Origin: Actinospica robiniae DSM 44927
GTDB lineage: Bacteria; Actinomycetota; Actinomycetes; Streptomycetales; Catenulisporaceae
Assembly (NCBI RefSeq): GCF_000504285.1
Contig: NZ_KI632511.1
Span: forward strand, 3,469,372 to 3,533,371
DNA length: 64,000 bases
Reading direction: 5' to 3'
Positions 9,597 to 15,633 of the stretch are shown here, piece after piece. How positions within the stretch are numbered: position 1 is the stretch's first letter; the number at the start of each line of letters is the position of its first letter. The translations under genes were made by a program, and so were the position numbers. The notes under the pieces were generated by a model, which was not told where the DNA came from, ran no database searches, and saw nothing but the letters and a program-made list of their open reading frames with translations.

Positions 9597-11261
9597 TTAC
9601 TTCAGTCCCTCCGCCAGCGGGCCCAGGGCCAGCGCCGGGAAGTAGGTCAGACCGACGACGATGAAGATCACGCCGGTGAGCAGGCCCGCGAACAGCGGCG
9701 TGTGGGTCTTGAGCGTGCCGACCGAGGCCGGGGTGTGCTTCTGCTTGGCCAGCGAGCCGGCCAGGGCCAGCACGAAGATCATCGGCAGGAAGCGCCCGAG
9801 CAGCATCGCGAGACCGCCCATGGTGTTGTAGAAATCGGTGTTGCCGGTCAGGCCGGCGAAGGCCGATCCGTTGTTGTTCGACATCGAGGTGAAGGCGTAG
9901 AGCACCTCGGAGAAGCCGTGCGGCCCCGAGTTGTTCATCGAGTTGCGCGCCGTCGTCGTGGCCATGGCGATGCCGGTGAACGCGAGCGCGACCGACGGGG
10001 TGGCCAGGATGTAGAGGGCCGCGTACTTCATCTCGGCCGGGCGGATCTTCTTGCCCAGGTACTCGGGCGTGCGCCCGACCATCAGGCCCGCGACGAACAC
10101 CGTCACGATCGCCAGGATCAGCATGCCGTACAGACCCGAACCGGTTCCGCCGGGCGCGATCTCGCCGAGCATCATGTTGAATATCGCCGTGCCGCCGCCG
10201 AGCGCCGTGTACGAGTCGTGCATCGAGTTCACGGCGCCGGTCGAGGTCAGGGTGCTGGTCGTGGCGAACAGGGTGCTGCCCGGCACGCCGAGGCGCACCT
10301 CCTTGCCGTTCATCGACGACCCGGCCACCGCCAGCGCGCTGCCCCAGTGCCGCTCCTCGGCCCAGGTCATGAACCCGGCGGAGGCGACCCAGATGATCCC
10401 CATCACCGACAGGATCACGTAGCCCTGCTTGTGCGAGCCGACCATCTTGCCGAAGGTGCGCGGCAGCGAGAACGCGATCATCAGCATGAGGTAGACCTCG
10501 AGCCAGTTCGTGAACCCGTTGGGGTTCTCGAACGGGTGCGCCGAGTTCGCGTTGAAGATCCCGCCGCCGTTGGTACCGAGCAGCTTGATGACCTCCTGCG
10601 ACCCGGTAGCCCCCGTATACAGGCTCTGCGACCCGCCGGTGACGGTGTTCACCGTGGTCAGGTGGTTCGACAGCTCCTGCGGCAGGCCCGCGGCGATCAG
10701 CACGAGGCCGAGCACGACCGAGATCGGCAGCAGCAGGCGCAGGTTGAGCCGGGTCAGATCCACCCAGAAGTTGCCCAGACGGTCGGTCTTCGTGCGCACG
10801 AACCCGCGGATGAGGGCCGCCACGATGCAGATGCCGACAGCGGCGGAGACGAAGTTCTGCACCGCGAGGCCCAGGAACTGCGCGGTGTAGCCGAGGGTCG
10901 ACTCACCGACGTAGTTCTGCCAGTTGGTGTTGGCGACGAAGGAGGCCGCGGTGTTGTAGGCGAGGTCCGCCTGCATCGGCGGCATCCCCAGCGACATCAT
11001 CAGATGATCCTGGATGCGCAGGATCAGGTAGAGCAGCAGCATGCCGACCACGGAGATCGCCAGCACCGAGCGGATGTAGACCGGCCAGGTCTGATCCGCC
11101 TCGGGGTCGACGCCCATCAGTCGGTACAGGCCCTTCTCCACCCGCCAGTGCTTCGGCGAGGTGAGGATGTGGGCCATGTAGTCGCCCAGCGGACGGTAGG
11201 TCACCGCCAGGGCGAAAACGAGCAGGCCGGCTTGCAGCCAGCCGGATGTGGCCACGGACAC
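9597..11261 (-). CDS. kdpA: Potassium-transporting ATPase subunit KdpA
   Basis: A 554-residue channel-like subunit with about ten membrane helices and the four pore loops of the SKT family, for example TNWQNYVGE, GTNGGGIFNANSAHPFENP and SMNNNGSAFAGL. It selects and binds K+ and passes it to KdpB. The GTG start at 11261 lies one base after the kdpF stop, so the subunits are coupled; a second GTG two codons on is an alternative. Length matches the family (about 555). Confidence 0.97.
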   Translation of the reverse strand: MSVATSGWLQAGLLVFALAVTYRPLGDYMAHILTSPKHWRVEKGLYRLMGVDPEADQTWPVYIRSVLAISVVGMLLLYLILRIQDHLMMSLGMPPMQADLAYNTAASFVANTNWQNYVGESTLGYTAQFLGLAVQNFVSAAVGICIVAALIRGFVRTKTDRLGNFWVDLTRLNLRLLLPISVVLGLVLIAAGLPQELSNHLTTVNTVTGGSQSLYTGATGSQEVIKLLGTNGGGIFNANSAHPFENPNGFTNWLEVYLMLMIAFSLPRTFGKMVGSHKQGYVILSVMGIIWVASAGFMTWAEERHWGSALAVAGSSMNGKEVRLGVPGSTLFATTSTLTSTGAVNSMHDSYTALGGGTAIFNMMLGEIAPGGTGSGLYGMLILAIVTVFVAGLMVGRTPEYLGKKIRPAEMKYAALYILATPSVALAFTGIAMATTTARNSMNNSGPHGFSEVLYAFTSMSNNNGSAFAGLTGNTDFYNTMGGLAMLLGRFLPMIFVLALAGSLAKQKHTPASVGTLKTHTPLFAGLLTGVIFIVVGLTYFPALALGPLAEGLK

Positions 11262-11262
11262 T

Positions 11263-11352
11263 TCAGAACCTTTCCGGCTTGACCAGCGCGATGATCAGAT
11301 ACACGCTCAGCGCGATCGCGGCGACAAGGCCGATGATGTTGTCAGCGCTCAA
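11263..11352 (-). CDS. kdpF: Potassium-transporting ATPase small subunit KdpF
   Basis: A 29-residue protein that translates as MSADNIIGLVAAIALSVYLI followed by IALVKPERF. The single membrane helix and the terminal (N/K)PERF tail match KdpF, a stabiliser of the KdpFABC complex. TTG is the most plausible start, with an AAGGGGG Shine-Dalgarno sequence about ten bases upstream. The gene overlaps the preceding microprotein gene by 11 bases and ends one base before kdpA. Confidence 0.88.
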   Translation of the reverse strand: MSADNIIGLVAAIALSVYLIIALVKPERF

Positions 11353-11431
11353 GACGCTCGACCCCCTTGACGATCAAGGCGAACACGGCGAAGGTCGCGA
11401 CGGTCAGTACGACGAAGATGACGTCGCCCAT
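11342..11431 (-). CDS. Second membrane microprotein upstream of kdpF
   Basis: An ATG-started 29-codon frame that translates as MGDVIFVVLTVATFAVFALI followed by VKGVERLER: a single hydrophobic helix with a short basic/acidic tail, closely resembling KdpF in size and shape but with a different C-terminus. A GGAGCC element about 8 bases upstream may serve as ribosome binding site. Its last 11 bases overlap the kdpF start, so the two would be coupled. From memory, similar small frames precede kdpF in other actinobacteria; function there is undefined. It could be a further accessory of the Kdp complex. Confidence 0.7.
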   Translation of the reverse strand: MGDVIFVVLTVATFAVFALIVKGVERLER

Positions 11432-11766
11432 CTCGGGCTCCTAGGACTCGACGGTTTGGTTTGGCGGGCCGGGTTGTGCGCGGAGGCTTGCTGGTTCGCC
11501 GCGTACACCGGTCACCAGGAATGGAACAGCAGCGACGCGCCGAAACGGGGCCCGCATACGCGCCTCTAACAGCCGCCGTGCATATCTCCACACCCGGCTT
11601 ACGGGCCGAGACGCTTCCGTGATCTCCACGGCACGCCTCGTACCTTTTGTCAAGATCTGGCCCAGTATGTCGGTGGGTGTGGGAGGCCCGTCGAGAGCGC
11701 GCCGAAACGCGTTGAGTTCCCGTGAGCAAGCCGCCGATCTCCCCCGGGATGTGCTCTGCTGGGCGG
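11432..11766. other. Divergent intergenic region between kdp locus and usp gene
   Basis: About 335 bases must hold the kdp promoter (leftward) and the usp promoter (rightward). A TTGACA hexamer on the minus strand at 11648-11653 could be a -35 element, but no convincing -10 follows at 16-18 bases. No riboswitch fold or clear KdpE repeat was recognised. Confidence 0.35.
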
Positions 11767-12333
11767 ATGGCGTCGAAAATCATCGGACGCGTCATCGTCG
11801 GAGTCGACGGATCTCCCGGCAGCCTCGAGGCCCTGCGCTACGCGCTCGGCCAGGCCCGCCGCCTCGAGGCCGTCCTCATGCCCGTGCTCGCCTGGGATCC
11901 CCCCGGCGGCCAGGTCGCCGCCCGACGCGCGCCGTCCCCTCAGTACCACCGCATTCTGCGCGAATGCGCCGAGGCCGCCTTGCGGCAGGCCTTCGACCAG
12001 GGCCTCGGCGGGGTGCCGGACGACGTCGCGGCCGAGGGCTTGGTGATCATGGGCGCCGCCGGGGCGGCATTGGTGCAGACCGCGGACCGGGGCAACGACC
12101 TGCTCGTCATCGGCGCGGGCCGCCGGGGATCGCTGAGCCACCCCTTCCGCGCGAACACCGCCCGCTACTGCCTCGCTCACGCGGTCTGCCCGGTCATCGC
12201 CGTTCCGCCGCCGCGGCTGCAGGCGGCCCTGCCGGCGCGGATGCGCCGGCGTCGCGAGATCGGACACCTGCTCCACGAGCTGGCCAACGCCGATCCGGCC
12301 GCGCTGCCGCTGAGCTCTGGCAAGGACCTTTAG
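11767..12333 (+). CDS. Universal stress protein (UspA family)
   Basis: A 188-residue protein starting MASKIIGRVIVGVDGSPGSL, the usual first strand of the Usp fold, and containing LLVIGAGRRGSLSHPFRANT where the ATP-binding G-x2-G-x9-G(S/T) motif is expected; the final GS of that motif is absent, so nucleotide binding is doubtful. A C-terminal tail of about 35 residues (RMRRRREIGHLLHELANADP) is extra to the family. Upstream in-frame GTG/ATG codons exist (11722, 11749), but the chosen ATG gives the normal Usp N-terminus. It diverges from the kdp operon; KdpD itself carries a Usp-like domain. Confidence 0.85.
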   Translation: MASKIIGRVIVGVDGSPGSLEALRYALGQARRLEAVLMPVLAWDPPGGQVAARRAPSPQYHRILRECAEAALRQAFDQGLGGVPDDVAAEGLVIMGAAGAALVQTADRGNDLLVIGAGRRGSLSHPFRANTARYCLAHAVCPVIAVPPPRLQAALPARMRRRREIGHLLHELANADPAALPLSSGKDL

Positions 12334-12334
12334 T

Positions 12335-12376
12335 ACCGGGGTCGGATCCCAGCAGACACTGGGGTCTTTCCCCGGT
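12335..12376 (+). terminator. Nested hairpin after usp gene
   Basis: Two nested stems lie right after the stop codon: outer ACCGGGG/CCCCGGT (12335-12341 with 12370-12376) and inner GATCCCAG/CTGGGGTC (12345-12352 with 12359-12366, one G-T wobble) followed by TTT. This fits a factor-independent terminator. Confidence 0.6.
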
Positions 12377-12478
12377 TCGAAGGCGCGGGGGTCGGTGGTG
12401 TGCTGGCGGCGGCGACCCTTCTCGAAGGGTTGCGCCCCGCTCCCCCAACCTCCCCCCGCCCAGAAAGGCCGAACGGCC

Positions 12479-13288
12479 ATGACCGAGCCGACCCCCGTTC
12501 TGTTCATCCACGGCCTCTGGCTGCACAGCGCCTCCTGGCAGCCGTGGATCGACCTGTTCCGCCACGAGGGCTACGACCCGTCCGCGCCCGGCTGGCCCGG
12601 CGACCCGGAGAGCGTCGAGGAGGCGCGGCAGAACCCGGAGAGCATCGCCGACCACGGCATCGACGACGTCGTGGAGCACTACGCCGAGGTCATCCGCAAG
12701 ATGGAGGCGCGACCGATCCTGGTCGGCCACTCCTTCGGCGGGATGATCGCCCAGAAGCTGCTGGGCCAGGACCTGGCCGTGGCCGCCGTGGCCATCGACG
12801 CGGCGCAGATCAAGGGGGTTCTGCCGGTGCCGCTGTCCGCGCTGCGCTCGACCCTCCCGGTGTTCAAGAACCCGGCGAACCGGCACCGCGCGGTGTCGCT
12901 GACCGCCGAGCAGTTCCGCTTCGCCTTCGGCAACGCCCTGAGCGAGGAGGAGTCCGACGCGCTGTTCGAGCAGTGGACGATGCCCGCGCCGGGCAAGCCG
13001 CTGTTCGAGGCCGCCGCGGCGAACTTCAACCCGCATTCGCCGGCCAAGGTCGACACCGCGAACTCCGGGCGCGGGCCGCTGCTGCTGATCTCCGGCGGCA
13101 TGGACAACACCGTGCCCGAGACCGTCACCCGGGCCACGCTCAAGCAGTACCGGCACTCCGACGCCGTCACCGAGTTCATGACCTTCCCCAACCGCGGGCA
13201 CTCGCTGACCATCGACGGCGGCTGGCGCGAGGTCGCGGACCAGACGCTGGCCTGGCTGCGGCGGCAGGATCTGGACGCCGCCCGATGA
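12479..13288 (+). CDS. Alpha/beta hydrolase
   Basis: A 269-residue hydrolase of the alpha/beta fold. The oxyanion segment is FIHGLWLHSASW, the nucleophile elbow is VGHSFGGMIAQ, and the acid/base region is SGGMDNTVPETVT followed by FPNRGHSLTID carrying the catalytic histidine. No signal peptide is present, so it is cytoplasmic. The ATG has an AGAAAGG element upstream; the longer in-frame extension is Pro/Arg-rich and unlikely. Its stop overlaps the SDR start (ATGA), so the two enzymes probably act together. The substrate is not evident. Confidence 0.85.
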   Translation: MTEPTPVLFIHGLWLHSASWQPWIDLFRHEGYDPSAPGWPGDPESVEEARQNPESIADHGIDDVVEHYAEVIRKMEARPILVGHSFGGMIAQKLLGQDLAVAAVAIDAAQIKGVLPVPLSALRSTLPVFKNPANRHRAVSLTAEQFRFAFGNALSEEESDALFEQWTMPAPGKPLFEAAAANFNPHSPAKVDTANSGRGPLLLISGGMDNTVPETVTRATLKQYRHSDAVTEFMTFPNRGHSLTIDGGWREVADQTLAWLRRQDLDAAR

Positions 13289-14091
13289 CCGCACCCGCCT
13301 TCGACCTCGGCCTGACCGGTCAGCGCGCGGTGGTCACCGGCGCCGGCCGGGGCATCGGCCTGGCGATCACCGAGGGCCTGCTCGCGGCCGGCGCGCTCGT
13401 CGTGGCCGGGACGAAGAAGCGCACCGAAGCGCTCGACGACCTGATCGAGCAGGGCGCCGAGCTGAGCGTCCTAGAGCTCGACCTGGCCACTCCGGACGGC
13501 CCGGGCACCCTCGTGAACGCCGCGGCCGAACAGCTCGGCGGACTCGACGTCCTGGTGAACAACGTCGGCGCGGTGCGCCCGCGGGTCGACGGCTTCCTGG
13601 CCACCACCGACGCGGACTGGGATTGGACCTTCACGATCAACGTGATGGCCGCCGTCCGGGCCACCCGGAGCGCGCTGCCGCACCTGCTCGAAGCCGGGGA
13701 CGGCCGGATCGTCACAGTCTCGTCGGTCAACGCACGTCTGCCCGACCCGCTGGTGATCGACTACAGCGCGGCCAAGGGCGCCCTGTCGAACTTCTGCAAG
13801 GCACTGTCCAAGCAGGTGGGACCGCAGGGCGTGCGCGTCAACTGCGTCAGCCCCGGGCCGGTGGAGACGCCACTATGGCAGGGCTCTGACGGCGTGGCGG
13901 CGACGGTGGGCGCCCGTCTCGGCGTCGACCCGGGCACGGTCGCGGCCACCGCTGCTGCCGCGGCCGCCACCGGGCGCTTCACCTCGCCCGCCGAAGTGGC
14001 CGATCTGGTGCTGTTCCTGGCCAGCCGGCGTTCGGGCAACATCACCGGCGCCGACTACCTCATCGACGGCGGCATGACCGACGTCCTGTGA
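13285..14091 (+). CDS. Short-chain dehydrogenase/reductase (classical SDR)
   Basis: A 268-residue classical SDR: cofactor loop VTGAGRGIG, NNVGA motif, catalytic Ser in TVSSVNA, catalytic YSAAK and the SPGPVETPLWQG loop, ending ITGADYLIDGGMTDVL. A Thr/Lys-containing stretch (AGTKKRTEALD) after strand 2 suggests preference for NADP(H). Coupled to the alpha/beta hydrolase by an ATGA overlap. Its stop is 63 bases before repeat element 1, so the gene end faces the element and the convergent LuxR gene. Confidence 0.9.
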   Translation: MTAPAFDLGLTGQRAVVTGAGRGIGLAITEGLLAAGALVVAGTKKRTEALDDLIEQGAELSVLELDLATPDGPGTLVNAAAEQLGGLDVLVNNVGAVRPRVDGFLATTDADWDWTFTINVMAAVRATRSALPHLLEAGDGRIVTVSSVNARLPDPLVIDYSAAKGALSNFCKALSKQVGPQGVRVNCVSPGPVETPLWQGSDGVAATVGARLGVDPGTVAATAAAAAATGRFTSPAEVADLVLFLASRRSGNITGADYLIDGGMTDVL

Positions 14092-14413
14092 TTTCGGGGC
14101 ATGCCAGGACATGCTGGATCGTGCCTGGGCCCGGCCCTCGGCTATTGCCCAACACGAGCTGATGATCGGCTGGCTGCTGGTGAGGCTGTGGTGGCTTGCC
14201 AGGTTGAGGCGGCTGTCGGGGTGGGGGCGGCCGCTTCGCGTCGCCCCGTTTCGTCTGTCCGCCCGCCCACCCGTTGCGTAGCGGGGCGGGCTGGGGTTTC
14301 AAGCTATTCGCCTCCGGCGCGGGCCCTTCCCTCGGAGAGAGATGCCGGAGTCTGTGGGCTGCTGGGGTGGTCGGGCGGGCTGGGGTCCGGGATGGTGAGG
14401 TTGCGGGGGCGTG

Positions 14414-14562
14414 CTCTCTCCTCGGTCGGTCCCCGGAGGCAATCAGGAACCTGCCGGGCGGTCAAGCGGCGGTGGTTTCCGTTGGTGGCGGATCTTGCAT
14501 CGCGCCGCTTGACCGCCCGGCAGAACCCTGATCGGGCTTCGCCTGCCCGACCGAGGAGAGAG
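14414..14562 (+). repeat. 149-nt hairpin module A
   Basis: Left arm 14414-14471 and right arm 14503-14562 pair across about 31 bases. Pairing is strong at the base (CTCTCTCCTCGG with CCGAGGAGAGAG) and near the loop (GGGCGGTCAAGCGGCG with its complement), interrupted by an asymmetric internal segment. Three sister modules of identical length lie at 15281, 49044 and 49826. Copy A has GGCGGTC/GACCGCC where the others have GGAGGTC/GACCTCC, a compensated change. Confidence 0.85.
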
Positions 14563-14625
14563 CACACCCCCTGAGGTCCGGTGCGAGCTGCGCTCGGGCC
14601 GAGTCCCATCCCGTGGCCCGGCCGC

Positions 14626-14910
14626 GCTCGATCCGGAAGAATCCTGCATCACCTTGATCCGACCGTCCCGATGCTCGATCCGCGCGAAGGCTTCGGTGCT
14701 CGGTCGCACCTGAAGTGAAATCCTGCACGGCGCTGGTACGTCGACCCCGAACCCAGACCTCGCGGCAGAACCCTGCACGCCGGCCGTGCTCGATCCGGAA
14801 GGATTCTGCATCGCCGTGATCCGGCCATCCCGGCTCTCGATCCGCGCGCAGGCGTCGGTGCTCCGGTCGTGCCTGCCGTCGAATTCTGCATCGCCCCGGT
14901 CGGATCCGCC
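14626..14910 (+). repeat. Imperfect tandem repeat, 162-base period
   Basis: Two units begin with GCTCGATCCGGAAG at 14626 and 14788 and stay alignable for about 110 bases (ATYCTGCATC at 14641 and 14803, then GATCCGnCC and CTCGATCCGCGCG). Further CTGCAC/CTGCATC words recur near 14720, 14772 and 14885. Reverse-complement counterparts lie in element 2 between about 49560 and 49770. Confidence 0.6.
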
Positions 14911-15280
14911 CGGTGCTCACGCACTGCACGGGATCGCGCGGCCCGGTCGCACGCCGAGGGGAATTCCTGCACCGTTTTCAGCCGTACCCCTGACGCCATC
15001 TGACCAGCCACCCCGTCCACACTCCGTCACAAGCCCCGACAACCCCTGTACTCTTCCATGCTAGACGCCACCACCGACAAAAGCCGCGCATCCGGCTATT
15101 GCCGGAAAAGAAAAATATGGGAGATTTCCGGGCACTCGGGCGCGCTCCCCGGCGTTGAAAGAATAGCGAAGAAGAAGCGGCCCAGAACGGCGATGCAGGA
15201 TTCTTCCGCATCGAGCGCGACCGGGCCACGGGCCGGGACTCGGCCCGAGCGCAGCTCGCACCACTCCCCCAGGGGGTGGG

Positions 15281-15429
15281 CTCTCTCCTCGGTCGGGCAG
15301 GCGAAGCCCGATCAGGGTTCTGCCGGGAGGTCAAGCGGCGCGCTGCAGGATTCACCACCAACGGAAACCTCCGCCGCTTGACCTCCCGGCAGGTTCCTGA
15401 TTGCCTCCGGGGACCGACCGAGGAGAGAG
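15281..15429 (-). repeat. 149-nt hairpin module B
   Basis: Inverted copy of module A with the same length and the same asymmetric internal segment, facing module A across the element core. Stem base CTCTCTCCTCGG/CCGAGGAGAGAG and loop-proximal GGGAGGTCAAGCGGCG are preserved. The loop keeps the word TTTCCGTTGGTGG seen in A when read on the minus strand. Confidence 0.85.
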
Positions 15430-15633
15430 CACACCCCCGCAACCCCACCATCCCAAACAACAGCCCGCCCCACCAACCACACCACCCCACAAACCCCGGC
15501 ATCTCTCTCCGAGGGAAGGGCCCGCGCCGGAGGCGAGATCTTGAAACCGCAGCCAGCCGATCATCAACTCGCAGTAGTGCTCTGACCGCACTGGTTCGCC
15601 GATGCAACCCGGTGAACCTATGTGGTTGGCACG

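Larger units (their letters stand above)
14155..15571. repeat. Composite palindromic repeat element 1 (about 1.42 kb)
   Basis: A non-coding block in the gap between convergent genes (SDR and LuxR). It is bounded by 23-bp terminal inverted repeats (14155-14177 and 15549-15571, 22/23 matching, core TGATGATCGGCTGG). Inside, in order: a GT-rich arm, a conserved GGGCCCTTCCCT segment, 149-nt hairpin module A, degenerate repeats ending in CTGCATC-like words, an AT-richer core with a small hairpin at 15091-15106, module B in the opposite orientation, and the second GGGCCCTTCCCT segment inverted. No transposase or plausible protein is encoded. Element 2 at 48866-50196 is an inverted copy. Confidence 0.85.

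Noticed and set aside
11432-11766. c-di-AMP (ydaO-type) riboswitch before the kdp operon
   Set aside because: Such switches can control potassium genes, but the conserved core words were not convincingly found.
14626-14910. Possible CRISPR array
   Set aside because: Only two degenerate units with a 162-base period, no uniform short repeats and spacers, and no cas genes.
14443-15064. Several short frames in element 1 giving repeated peptides such as QDSSGSSAAGPRDGT
   Set aside because: Similar peptides arise in both elements only because the DNA repeats; several frames are equally open, no ribosome sites precede them, and substitutions do not follow a codon pattern.
14155-15571. Complete insertion sequence
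   Set aside because: Terminal inverted repeats are present but there is no transposase frame and no clear target-site duplication at either copy.
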